This document shows, piece by piece, positions 31,205 through 41,915 of a DNA stretch of 64,000 bases. The stretch comes from Fragilariopsis cylindrus CCMP1102 (taxonomy: Eukaryota > Bacillariophyta > Bacillariophyceae > Bacillariales > Bacillariaceae). Every line of letters starts with the position of its first letter. Within the stretch, counting starts at the first letter, position 1. The DNA lies in the NCBI GenBank assembly GCA_900095095.1, contig FMBT01000318.1, forward strand, positions 391,242 to 455,241. The letters are read 5' to 3'. The notes under the pieces were generated by a model. It was not told where the DNA came from. It searched no databases and saw only the letters and a list, made by a program, of their open reading frames with translations. The position numbers were made by a program, and so were the translations under genes.

Positions 31205-33580
31205 TCAGGATAAAATGATACGGCATATCCAAATAAAGAATAGAAAGAACAGGTTACGGTAATCAGCCAAAAACCGTAGATTGATACGACGAGGTAAAAG
31301 ATGTGTCCCATTTTGGCCAGAACCTTTGTCATCGATCGTTGTTTGGAGACCGAATAATGTATTCAAGACATTTGAAAATTTGACAAGTTGACCCACCAAA
31401 AGTGATATTTCGTGACTCTGTGCTTTCGCGTACATTTTGTCTCCCATGAAGTCGATACCTTCGGGATTACACTTGATAGTGCCACCAATGAATTGGGTCC
31501 GTCCATTGCCCGAAACGGAACCTCCAGCGTTGGTACCACAGCTTGTGTCTTGAGAATCGTATGCATTATAGTTCTTGCTTTGGGGCACCACTTCGTAGTC
31601 TTGTGGAAAGCCAACAACCATCTTGGCTTTGTTGACCAATGTATTTAGTTCTTTTCCTTCGCCCTGATAGGCACCTGATCCGAATATTGACGTGAAGGAA
31701 CGATAAATAATGTTCAGACTTTCAAGCTTTTTGTGGTGTTGAAGGTAGATTTCCTCTAGCAGATTCTTCATATCATCTTGGCAGGAGGATAGAGATAATG
31801 TCATCGAGAGAGGTGCAAATGGACCAAGATTTTTTTCGTGCTTTTTCATCATTCCCACAAGCATTTTGCTAGTAGACGCAGTCGACATCAGAGATGCACC
31901 TCCAGTTTCACGTTCTTTCAATAGACGGTTTATCACTGAAACAACTTCGGGCGTGTAAACTCGGAGAACCCTCTGTACTATCCTCATGCTCTTCACATAA
32001 AGAGCCGGAGAGAAATCTAACTCTCGAGCACGGCGTAAGAATATGGCAAGAGGGACAGTGTAAAAATGAAGGTTGGAAGCGATATATCCTTCCCAAAATG
32101 GTTTGTACTTGCTACGGTGATTAGCCTTGGGATAGACAATTTGTACAGTGCGAGAGGTTGGATCGTTATGGGATCGAGACATAGTGTTGATGATACGCTT
32201 ACTCGGAAATTCGGTATTCCATGGTTCCAACCATATCAACCAATCATTAAATGCGGAATAGAATATATTTGGTTTGTTGTGAAGTGAAGCGTACCGAAAC
32301 ACGTTGCGTGTATGATTGTAAAACGGCTGTTGCAGAATTATCATGGTTGGACTCATACACAAAATATCCGGATCTGATCCTTTATGTCCTTGGTGAACGT
32401 CCTTGACTAGATCAGTAATCGTACCATCGGACACAACACGGGTGACTACCTTGTGCAAACAGCGTGTTAGCTGACTGGGTAACGGATTGTATTTGGTAAA
32501 AACAAGATCGAACGATGCGTTCAAGTCAAAAGAGATGGGACCCCGACGATCCTGGAGCACCTTAGTTGCTTCTTTCGTCGATAGTGGTTGATTTTGTCCT
32601 TCCAACCAGAGTGCTATCATTATTCTAATAAAGACTTCAGATGGTCTTTGAGGGCTTTGAAATCCGTGGAATGATCCCTGTGGGACTTTGCTTGGAATAT
32701 AGTAATTCGTATATTCTTGGAATAGTTCATAATAAACAGTTTCTCCGTATGGTTCGTTCTTCGAGAAGTACTGGACGCATATTTGATTTCTGGTGCTGCC
32801 AACGGGTATCGAATGAACATCATTATATAATACTCGAGCATACTCAATAACACATCAGGTGGTGCATCATCATTTTCCTTCGTCGGAGATCGGATCATCG
32901 CAGGAACAGGCGACTTGGGGGTTGGTGAAAAAATTGGATTCAACTGCAAAGGGCGTCGCTGATCTTTTTTCTGTGCCTTGCCTTGTTGATAGAGTAGCAA
33001 TTGTTTCTGATCTAAGAGCTTCACTCGAAATAGTAACCCCAAAAGACGAGACGAATTTTCACTTGGTTGACGATTATTTGGAGCCACCCCTCCAAGAGCA
33101 ATCTGTATCAGATCCAACCACTCGTCTTGAATAAACTTTGGCAGTCCCAAAAATGGGAACTGATATCGTACATTCGGACGATGTTCTGCTTCTTTTGCAA
33201 AAGCTCCAATCAATGTCAACGGACCTTTATTATCTTTCGAAGATGCGCTAGTATTGGGACCGCACCTAATAGCTTCACAACTGGATCCGCTCGGATCGAA
33301 GAATTTTGTGTGTATTGTCTCGGACCGGGACCTAACGACTTTGGTGTCGACGTACGTGGACGTTCCCACTGTATAGCTCTAGATAACCACCCCCAATTTG
33401 GTGCTTCTGATCTTTCGGTGAAATCGTCCCAAAGACGCGCTGACATAGTAGCGAAAAGAGCTGGAAAAATCTAGCTTCGGCAGATGCACCTCCAGCGGCA
33501 AGCTCTACATTCACGTACGAAATTAGCATCTGGGCCACCTCAGATGGCGGTTGGTTTGTCGAGAGTGACTCTTCCAACAT
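31205..33580 (-). CDS. SMPD4-like protein (mitochondria/ER-associated sphingomyelinase family), two frame breaks
   Basis: The start is set at ATG 33580 (MLEESLSTNQPPSEVAQML). The upstream part includes ARFFQLFSLLCQRVFG and LPKFIQDEWLDLIQ. The downstream part opens with GETVYYELFQEYTNYYIPS (frame after the second break), then FIRIMIALWLEGQNQPL. It ends with INLRFLADYRNLFFLFFIW, a hydrophobic C-terminal anchor. The EYYxxLFxxY-like segment, the middle LFGLQ and the tail-anchored RFLADYRN end are features of the SMPD4 (neutral sphingomyelinase 3) family, which acts at the ER and nuclear envelope. Frame breaks lie near 33350-33370 (one base too many or two missing) and near 32777 (one missing). 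The corrected protein would be about 790 aa. Enzymatic activity is not shown by the sequence. Confidence 0.6.
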
Positions 33581-33755
33581 GATTGCTATCGTGTAAAGGA
33601 AACTAGGAATAGAAGCGAATGGATAGGACGGAAAACGTTTGATCGTACACAAGTGGAAGGAAATATTCAAGCGACAAGGAACAGCAATATGCAAGCAACA
33701 GCTACAGGACTTTCTATTGTTGATCTCTTTTACAACCGTTACTATTTGATATTAC

Positions 33756-33893
33756 GAGCTTGTTCAAATTATTGTACCGTACAGTGTACCGGTAGTCAAA
33801 AACGCTTTCATCATTCTCAATGGGGGCAATTAGAGTTAAATCAGGGGAGGGTGGACATCATTATTTCTCTATCCCCGCCCCACGTCGAACATA
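33756..33893 (+). repeat. Direct repeat A, left of the Prx-Grx gene
   Basis: About 138 bp, about 90% alike to repeat B. The shared core runs from GAGCT.GTCAAATTATTG through TTTCATCATTCTCA.TGGGGG and TGGACATCATTATTTCTC to GTCGAACATA. Copy A has about 19 extra bases (ACCGTACAGTGTACCGGTA). Confidence 0.85.
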
Positions 33894-34056
33894 CGATTGA
33901 ATGAAATTACTATCGAGTCGCGCGTGATTAAAAAATTTGGTGAGCGTGGAGGGCGCACGGTAATTTTTCTTCTGCGACCAAAATCCAGTTGCCTAGTAAT
34001 TTACTAATTTGTAGACATAAAAAATGGCGTACTTGTATTTAATTTTAGAATAATCT

Positions 34057-34797
34057 TTATGCGAAATAAGTTTCTAAATCGTCAGAACCGCCAACTAACT
34101 TGCCAGCAATAAAGACTTGAGGCCAAGATTCATTGCCAGAAAGAGCTTTGAGAGAAGTGAAAGATACTTCTTTACCCATAACCAATTCTTCGTATTCAAA
34201 ACCTTTTGCATTAAGCAACGTTTTTGCCTTAGCACAGAAAGGACAACCTGGCTTGGTCAAAATAACGGTTGCTAACGAAGCCTTCGCTTCTGGCGCAACA
34301 TAAGCCAACATTGTATCAGCGTCTGATACTTTAAAGGGGTCGCCTGGTAGATCTGGCTCAATAAACATTTTGTCTACTACGCCGTCTTTTACCAACATAG
34401 AATAGCGCCAGCTACGCTTGCCAAAACCGATTTCAGACTTATCTACTAATAAGCCCATTCCGGCAGTAAACTCACCGTTTCCATCTGGAATAAGAGTTAC
34501 GTTACCTGCTTCTTGATGTTCTGACCATGCGTTCATTACGAATGTATCGTTTACAGACACACAAACAATTTCGTCTACGCCATTGGCTTTGAAAGTCTTA
34601 GCCAATTCATTGTAACGAGGTAGATGGGTAGAGGAGCAAGTTGGAGTAAAGGCTCCCGGTAAAGAGAAAACAACAACTGTTTTACCTTTGAACAATTCGT
34701 CTGTGGTGACTTTTACCCACTCGTCATTCACACGTGTAGCAAAAGTACATTGTGGTACGGCTTGTCCTGATTGATCTGCAAAATTTGGATTAGACAT
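34057..34797 (-). CDS. Bacterial-type peroxiredoxin-glutaredoxin hybrid
   Basis: A thiol peroxidase of the Prx5 class is fused to its own glutaredoxin, reducing hydroperoxides with glutathione. The 246-aa protein starts at ATG 34797. The Prx domain (1-165) has the active site PGAFTPTCSSTHLP with the peroxidatic Cys at 54. The Grx domain (about 172-246) has GCPFC with Cys 185 and 188, then WPQVFIAGKLVGGSDDL. This fusion is characteristic of gammaproteobacteria and other bacteria. There is no intron, signal peptide or low-complexity insert, unlike most neighbours. The gene lies alone between two direct repeats of about 130 bp. Recent acquisition from a marine bacterium is my inference; chimeric assembly is the alternative. 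Confidence 0.92.
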   Translation of the reverse strand: MSNPNFADQSGQAVPQCTFATRVNDEWVKVTTDELFKGKTVVVFSLPGAFTPTCSSTHLPRYNELAKTFKANGVDEIVCVSVNDTFVMNAWSEHQEAGNVTLIPDGNGEFTAGMGLLVDKSEIGFGKRSWRYSMLVKDGVVDKMFIEPDLPGDPFKVSDADTMLAYVAPEAKASLATVILTKPGCPFCAKAKTLLNAKGFEYEELVMGKEVSFTSLKALSGNESWPQVFIAGKLVGGSDDLETYFA

Positions 34798-34933
34798 TTT
34801 GGTCTTCTATCTAAGGTTAATAAAACTTACTTTCACTAATACAGGGGTAATAAAATTTTTATGACCCAATAGATATTGATTTTAATCACTTTACAGATTG
34901 CTGAAAAGTTCGCGCTTACTGTATCAAAGGGAA

Positions 34934-34961
34934 ACCAAATCGCGAATAGAAGCGATTTGGT
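34934..34961. repeat. Perfect hairpin, 10-bp arms and 8-base loop
   Basis: ACCAAATCGC and GCGATTTGGT flank GAATAGAA. It lies upstream of the Prx-Grx gene, inside the repeat-bounded segment. No T-tract follows on either strand, so a bacterial terminator is not supported. Confidence 0.8.
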
Positions 34962-35025
34962 GACGTGGATTTTGATTTGTGATACTTCGCCGACAAAGTT
35001 ATCTGTACAGTATTATTTTTCCGAC

Positions 35026-35150
35026 GAGCTAGGTCAAATTATTGCAGTCAAAAACGATTTCATCATTCTCATTGGGGGTCACAATTTAGAGTTAAATCAG
35101 GGGAGAGTGGACATCATTATTTCTCTATCCCCGCCCCCTCGTCGAACATA
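35026..35150 (+). repeat. Direct repeat B, right of the Prx-Grx gene
   Basis: Same orientation as repeat A, about 125 bp. It ends in the same words (CTATCCCCGCCCC, then GTCGAACATA). The two copies bound about 1.13 kb that contains only the Prx-Grx gene. Confidence 0.85.
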
Positions 35151-35686
35151 TTCAATATTGATACTACCATACCGGTATATAATATTCTAGCTGAGGAACT
35201 TTGTCAAGGAAAATCCCAGTTCAAGTATTATGTACAGCACAATATGATATATGTAGGATATAAATATAAATATACATATAGTGATTGGAATTGGAATTAT
35301 AGATCAAATATTTATATATTACTAATTTAGGTACCATGGATAAAAAAAGCACAATCGATTAGAAATAAATGAAAATCATGTAACGTAATCATAAGTGCTA
35401 TTACAAACAGATAAGATAGACAGTGACAGTCTAAAAATTTCTAGCAATCAAATTTTCGTAAAACATTATCACACTAAAATTCAACATTGCCGGAGACAGA
35501 TAGATTAAGATTGTAGTATTTATTTTGTAAGAATATTTATTAGCGTCTAGTCTAATTACTAATGTACACGGTATTTGCCCTACCGATATTATCCCCTTTA
35601 CAAACACCTTGCGAGCTCTCTTTCTCCCCTCTCTATGTATGCGCATTTTTTTCTACTTCTATTACTGGTTGATATCATTCACAATT
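35151..35686. other. Intergenic, no gene seen
   Basis: AT-rich sequence between repeat B and the 3' end of the GPI-anchored protein gene. Nothing recognised. Confidence 0.6.
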
Positions 35687-38144
35687 TCATGGAATGGCAA
35701 GGAACACGAAAGCTACGCTCAGAGTAGCTATGAATGATAGTTTATATGGTTGAAGGGCGGGGGATGATGACGAGCCTCCATATAAAAAGCTTGGATCTGC
35801 TTCAGGTATGGAACCAAGCTCCCTCGGATTTATTCCCATGGCATTGGCTGCAGACCCAAGCGCATTAGCAACCTGCTGCACCCCACCACGGACAGGTTTA
35901 ATTCCCGGTTGAATCAACATATTTTCCTCTAAAATTAAAGCTGATGCGGAATCATATATTTGTACTATTGGAATGATAGATGATGCAAATACTTCACCCA
36001 GAGCCAGATCAGCACTGTCAGAATCGGCGGTATGCTGCTCATTGAGAGCCGCATACTTAAGAACACTCTGCATCAGAGGAACTAACGTTTTTGACTGGAT
36101 ATTATCAGCCGTCTTTTGAAGCATTTCGCATTCCAGGGCGTCTATTTCACCTCTACCAGCAAATAGCAAGTCTTCTAAACCAGAGTTGACATTTGGATAA
36201 CCCTGAGAATTTAATGTCTGAAATTGGTAGCCACAACGGGTACCTAAGCCCCAAATCATTTGGCCATCTTGAACATCAGGAGAACCTCCTTCTCCCGCTC
36301 CCTCAAGAGAACCAATTATCAAGGCGGCAACCTCATCCCAAGGGTGTGTCAATTCATACTCTCCGTCTTGGTCAACGTCGTTACAATTGTTGACGGCATC
36401 GTGTATCTGTGCTATTAAATGAAGATACAAAACAAGAAAAGAACTAGCTTCAGTGATGATTGCAGATCGCTGCTCGACAGACTTGTTGCTATCCCATTTG
36501 CCTACACCTTCAAGAGTATTCCGAATGAGAACGTCGGCATAATTAGGATCATTGTGGTATGAGATGAAAGCCGAATAATACGGTTCAGCATTTCGACGAG
36601 AACTTGAAATTGCAAATTCCGACAAAGAATAATAGTTATACGGGTCATTTTCACTGTCACGTTGTCGAGGAGAATTGCGACCGTAGAGGTACCAAAATTT
36701 CGCATAGTTGAAGGAACCCAAACTTGTCAAGACACGAATCTGTAGGACATCCAAATCGATTCTGGCGATCTATAGTATTCACAAGAATGCAGTATTTACG
36801 ACAACAAAGAACCGAAGCAAGTTAAGTAAAAGGTTTTCTTTTTCAAAAGTGATGTAATCGATGCGATACACGAATATATAATTAAGTGTTGTAGTGTTGT
36901 ACAACATCATTTCTTACCGGTTGAACATCGGTACTAGGCTGATAAAGGGCCATGGTCTTATCATCACGGGCAGCCAAACACGTAGGAACGTTGAAGTCGC
37001 CATAGTCCTTTGCAACCACTCCAATATCACTGCACGTAATTCCGAAACATGAATAGATCTCTTGTAGGTCTCTGAGTGTAATTTCTGTCCTTTGAAAATT
37101 CGGTTCTCCACCTAATAATTCTTCCTTCAAACGATCAAAAATACTTGGTCGACATTGTGCTGCTTGAGGGATAACAGCGGTGGCATACAGGTACGTTGCC
37201 GACGCATCCTTCTCTAATATGGAGATAATCAGCATTTGAATGAGCGGGATGTACATTTGAGTATTCATCCGAGTAATAACCGACCATAGTTTCTTGGATG
37301 TATCGATATTGGTTTTACTACAAGCACTTGGGATACTAAATATACTAGCTCCCTCTTGGTACAATAACTTTAGTTGTTGATTAACAGAAGCTTCCGCAAG
37401 TGCTTTAGTCGTCGACGAGGGAAGGTTTGTATCTTCCTTTGTAGCGATAAACATCCGGTCAGCTTTTTCTGCCAATGCGTATAAACTATATCCCTCACTG
37501 GATCCATGCGTCTGTCCAGATCCGATCCAAAGGGCAATGAAAGCATCAAGTCCACTACTACCACCAATATCAAATTGAGATGGATTGTCTGCTTCTGTTC
37601 TTATCTGGCATGTATGTACCCCCTTGTATAGAACATCAGCAGCGTACATCCATACATTAAGAATCAATGTTGCAATCGATGCCGTGGACTGTCCATTTTG
37701 TATCGCACTACGTAGATAACTATCAGCGTATGCTGCATTATTAGAAAGTCTGTTTAAATCAGTAGATCGTCCTCCCAGTCCGTACAATTGAAATAGATAA
37801 ATAGGAGTAGCCTGTGTGATTGGTTCATTTGCTAATTTGGTACTAAGTTCGGTTAATTTGAATAAGTTCCCACCACCATCAGGTCGTTGAGAATGTTTTC
37901 CATTCAAATAAATTTGAAGTGCAGCATTATTATTTCCCGCAGCTATAGATTGTTCAATATCTCGTACATCCAAACTAAAATCGGCTAAATATTCTACATC
38001 AGTCCTTGTAACAACTCCACCACCTAGATCAGTCGTTCCTTCTTCGACATCTTGAGCGGTAGCGCAGTACGAGATACTCGTAGCATGACAAAAGAAGAAT
38101 ATCGCAGTGAACGAAAACAATATATTTGTAGACAACATCGTCAT
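35687..38144 (-). CDS. Secreted, probably GPI-anchored protein with a duplicated domain
   Basis: Two exons join in phase 0: 36918-38144 (GTAAGA donor) and 35687-36769 (CTATAG acceptor). The product is 769 aa from ATG 38144. It opens with a signal peptide (LSTNILFSFTAIFFFCHATS). Each half repeats the same scheme: a helix with an Asp-rich start (DIEQSIAAGN; DLDVLQIRV), an aromatic YxxGxxS segment, a YAD..IR or YAD.YLRSAI helix, a VHTC or VNNC motif, and an LWIGSGQTHGSSEGY or LIIGSLEGAGEGGS motif. The C-terminus is a Ser/Pro linker and a hydrophobic tail (SFIATLSVAFVFLAI) without charged residues after it, as in GPI signals. The domain occurs, to my memory, in other algal secreted proteins, but no function is known to me. 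Confidence 0.75.
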
Positions 38145-38866
38145 TTTATTGATTTTTCTACGTACATCTGTATGAGACAGATATAATTCATTCAAGAAAC
38201 GAAGAATGTATATATTATGATAGTTCACCTCGTCGTCGTCGGTCAATCCCCTCGATCAATTTTGACCTAACTACTATATAAATTTATCGTATATTCGAAC
38301 CACAAAAATGGCAAGGTTCACGGGAATCGAATGTAAAAACTAGAAATAAAATAAAATTCCGCGAAATACTACACGACTGATAACTACTTCATTAAAAAAT
38401 TCGAAAAGTGTTGGCATGCGCGCATAAAATAGCCGTTTAGATGAACGGTTTTTTGCATACCGTACTATTACTCGTTATGCACGTAAAAAGCACATATGCT
38501 TTATAAGCAGGCATTTACAAGCCATATATATTCAATATTGAATAGAAATCATAGAGGTTTCGACGCGAGAGGTTCGCAAGAGAGAGACCAAAATGTCGCA
38601 AAACAACGCTAATAACTAATAAAAGGCTGATAAGGATAATAAACAGGATAGGACCTAATACTGATACTTTATAGCGTACCGTATTAAGTATTGAGTATCT
38701 TGACGACAACTTGAACTGTATGTTAAACTTCGCAAAAATCTCGATTCAACCTATATCGCCATAAAACAAATATAGAGTGAAATAAAAACTTTTGAAACAC
38801 AAAAGGAAAAACAAGCAAGAAACAATCAATACAAATTTGAAACAGATAATATAATAGTATAACATA
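38145..38866. other. Divergent spacer
   Basis: 722 bp between two divergent starts. Nothing coding is supported. Confidence 0.6.
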
Positions 38867-39445
38867 ATGGCTTCATCATCTGATCCTCTCCTGACAAAGG
38901 AACAATTACGTTCCAAATTATACGATGCCGAATCAATTATGACAGTCAAAGGAAGTGTGGCGAATGGGTATGTAGTCCTATTGAAAGGTAGTCCACCAAC
39001 CCCAGAAAAGAAACAGTCGAATAATACGAAAAAGAAGTACAAGAACAAGAAGAGTAACGAAATTCAAACTAGTAATAGTAATGATGATGCGTATGACGGA
39101 GATGCACTTGCATTCATGGCATTAACATCAGGGAATGTTTTAGATGCATGCTTTGGTGTTAGTACTGCAACACGTCGAGATGCCAATATAACATCGGCTT
39201 GCCATAGTGTCAATGACGCAAAGAATTTACTGGAAGATCGTGATTTGACATCAGATACATTCCGACGAACAGCTGTGTCGGCATATTGTGATGCATTCCA
39301 GGTCATTATTGGTCATCATAATAAAATGAATAAATTGAACTGCATAACACGATGTTTCAAATCAAGTAAAATTCGACGTCAAACTGAAGAAGATCTTAGA
39401 ATTGCATTTTCTCCTCTTATAACAGCCATCGAAGAATCGCGTTAG
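38867..39445 (+). CDS. Hypothetical 192-aa protein
   Basis: A single exon from an ATG in good context (ATAATGGC). It has no signal peptide. Residues 45-75 are a Lys/Asn-rich linker. The C-terminal two thirds are mostly helical with regular heptad-like hydrophobic spacing (DALAFMALTSGNVLDACFG; DTFRRTAVSAYCDAFQVIIG; DLRIAFSPLITAIEESR). I recognise no family. It is probably a soluble cytosolic helical-bundle protein. The open frame is clean and coherent in composition, which is the main reason to call it a gene. Confidence 0.6.
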   Translation: MASSSDPLLTKEQLRSKLYDAESIMTVKGSVANGYVVLLKGSPPTPEKKQSNNTKKKYKNKKSNEIQTSNSNDDAYDGDALAFMALTSGNVLDACFGVSTATRRDANITSACHSVNDAKNLLEDRDLTSDTFRRTAVSAYCDAFQVIIGHHNKMNKLNCITRCFKSSKIRRQTEEDLRIAFSPLITAIEESR

Positions 39446-40020
39446 AAAAGAAAAAGAGAGGATTTTATATAAGATTGCTTGGATTGATGACTTACTTTTT
39501 AACAACAGAAAAAATTTCTGTATTGATTTTTTAAAACTGCTATTACGATGCTGTGGAATCTTCGGTTTGTTTTTTGGCAGTGATAACAACAACAACAACA
39601 ATAATAATAATAATAATAATATTTATGAATTGATACAAACTTCATGTACATATGGCAGGAGAGTGTGTTGTGTCAAACTTGTGATTCTTACTTCAAATCA
39701 AATAAACGAAACCATTTGATAATATGAGATAATACAAGACATGTAATATAATGGAGCGTACCGTACATACTGAAGACTGTGGTGATCGTATAAGTAGTAT
39801 GCGATCCGACAAAAGCAATTCATCGTACTTGTACATGTGCGTTCTCATGTTTAAAAACACACCGCCTTGACTGAATTTTGTATACTAAATAGAAAATGAT
39901 AACCATTAAAAAAATTTAGAAAAACAATAGTTTCTCTTTAGTCAGATAATAGTATTGATTCCTTAATTAATTCTCTAGCAACAGTAGTTACTTGAGTGCT
40001 GTAGAATGTCCTAGAGCAGA
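39446..40020. other. Convergent 3' spacer with AAC/AAT trinucleotide run
   Basis: An (AAC)n-(AAT)n tract lies at about 39586-39620. No gene seen. Confidence 0.6.
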
Positions 40021-41513
40021 TCATGCCGTTGTCGTGTTTGGTTGTTGTAGGTTTTTCCATTTTTGGTGGTGTGTTCGACAACAGCTTTTACAAACCAGAG
40101 TCCCCCCTGGGACTGGATAAAATGCAATACATTGCTTCTGGCACCCCGTACATATTGACTGTGGTATCGTCTGCACCGTTACGACTTTCTCATCACCAGA
40201 GGTACTATTTGTATTGGATTTTGTATCAGTTTCATCAGTTTTCCCCCTACTAGAGATACTACTTTCCCCAGTTGTATCTTGTTGCAACATTACCGGCTTA
40301 ATCGTTGTTGCAGTAGTAGTAGTGGTAATATTATGGTTACTTGTAGTGGTGGGAGCAACGATACACAAATTAGCAGAGTCGCCCAATGCTTTTTGAAATG
40401 CAGCTTGCCAGCTTGATGTCATACAAAGATTGTCCCCAGAAGCGTCACAGTCCAAACATTCGTAGACGCCTTTTGTCAAGTGCACTGGCAGCTGTGGTAG
40501 AATAAAGGAAGTATTCTTACTACTCTGGCTACCACCACCTACAGCAGAAGGATGATTATTATCCATAGCCGTCGTATCTTGTGTATTATTAGTCTTTGAT
40601 TCCTTTTCTATGTTGACGACGACGACCGCGGTCGCCGCAACAGCAGCTGCATTGGCATTCTGAAGTAACTGTATACACTTTTCCCAATCAGCTACTCCTC
40701 CCGCTACGGCATCCCATCGAGCTACCGCCGCTCGTTCTGTATCTTGAATTGCGTGAAATTGTTTCGCAACGTCGAATGATGTACGACCATATTTGTCCCT
40801 TGCCTCAAGACCACATTGTAACCATGATGATTTTTTTGACGACGACGAAGACTCGCGAATAGTATTGTTGTTTTGATGCTGTTGAAGACGACTATCTCTT
40901 TCCTTTAAAGCCTCTAAAATTATATGTACAGCGAGATACCTACCACCACCAGCTGCTTTATGAAGTGGAGTAGATTCGTCACCGAAGCTAGAAAAGAAGA
41001 ATCATTTAGAAAAAAAGATTGAAACTCCAATTTGAAAATTAGGAAAAGATTCAAAGAAAAAACTTACCTGATGTCTCTAGCAAGTATATTGCAATATTTT
41101 CTTTCAGATAATTGTGATGGATATGATGGAGTGGGGACAATTGTAGTCGAATTATTGGAAGAGTCGTTATTGTCGTCGTCAGAAGGGTAACAAGGCAGAA
41201 TATCATCACTATTCCATTCTAAGATCACTTTCATCGTAGCTGTGGCACCCGAAAATGATGCACGATGTAAAGGTGTAGCACCACAGTAACCTCCACCATC
41301 AACAGAACAACCGAGATTTAACAATAATGCCGTGGCAGCTAAATGATTAAACTGTGCAGCAAAATGAAGAGGTGTATAACCAGCGTCGTCTCTCCGAGTT
41401 GCAACATTTTGGATCTTAGAGAGGGAATGGATGTCACCATATTCTGCAGCTGTAAAAGACGATAGTGATAGTGGAAGAAGCTTACACGGACATTCGCTGC
41501 GTTGCTCAACCAT
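40021..41513 (-). CDS. Ankyrin-repeat protein with C-terminal Cys-rich (zinc-type) motif
   Basis: Exons 41068-41513 and 40021-40987 join in frame across an 80-bp intron (CAG/GTAAG donor, TTTTCTAG acceptor) to give 470 aa. Three ankyrin repeats are visible: DDAGYTPLHFAAQFNHLAAT, YCGATPLHRASFSGATATM, and, just after the intron, GDESTPLHKAAGGGRYLAV. A degenerate fourth may be present around ARDKYGRTSFDVAKQF. The C-terminal region holds CLDC and then CTGCQKQC and LVCKSCC, spaced like a zinc-binding treble clef or MYND/B-box relative. Ser/Thr-rich linkers separate these parts. It is probably an adaptor in protein-protein interactions. No catalytic domain is visible. Confidence 0.78.
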
Positions 41514-41915
41514 TGCGGATATAGTGATTTATGCGATGTAGATTAGTGCGTCTATATTGCTCTTGGTCGATGGCAGCATTGCTGTTGCTTTTGTTATGAT
41601 TTCATTTTTAAATTCCTTCGATTGATTATTGTTGATCTGATTGTAGGAGAGCAAATTGCAAAAAAACGCATTTATACAAACTGTATAAATGCACTTGATC
41701 CGAATAACGATCGGAATAAAGATCATTATTTCTAAAAAGACCTATTTAATTTTATTAGGCTTATATATTATTATTGATTAAGCACGCTCTCACTTAATAT
41801 TTCATTCAAAAGTCCGCGCCGTTACAAGTTTTGATGTTTTTCGATCAATCATTGAATCATCATTGATGCTTCATCCTCATTATGATCATACAAGTACCGT
41901 GTTTATAATATAATC
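41514..41915. other. Divergent spacer
   Basis: 402 bp between the ankyrin gene and the BRAP2-type gene. Nothing recognised beyond AT-rich promoter-like DNA. Confidence 0.6.

Noticed and set aside
30373-31262. Two plus-strand ORFs between IF-1 and SMPD4-like
   Set aside because: The first starts at a non-ATG codon, and the second overlaps the minus-strand gene's 3' end. Neither shows domain or composition evidence.
34934-34961. Hairpin as a bacterial Rho-independent terminator
   Set aside because: No T-tract follows on either strand, and no upstream bacterial gene is present.
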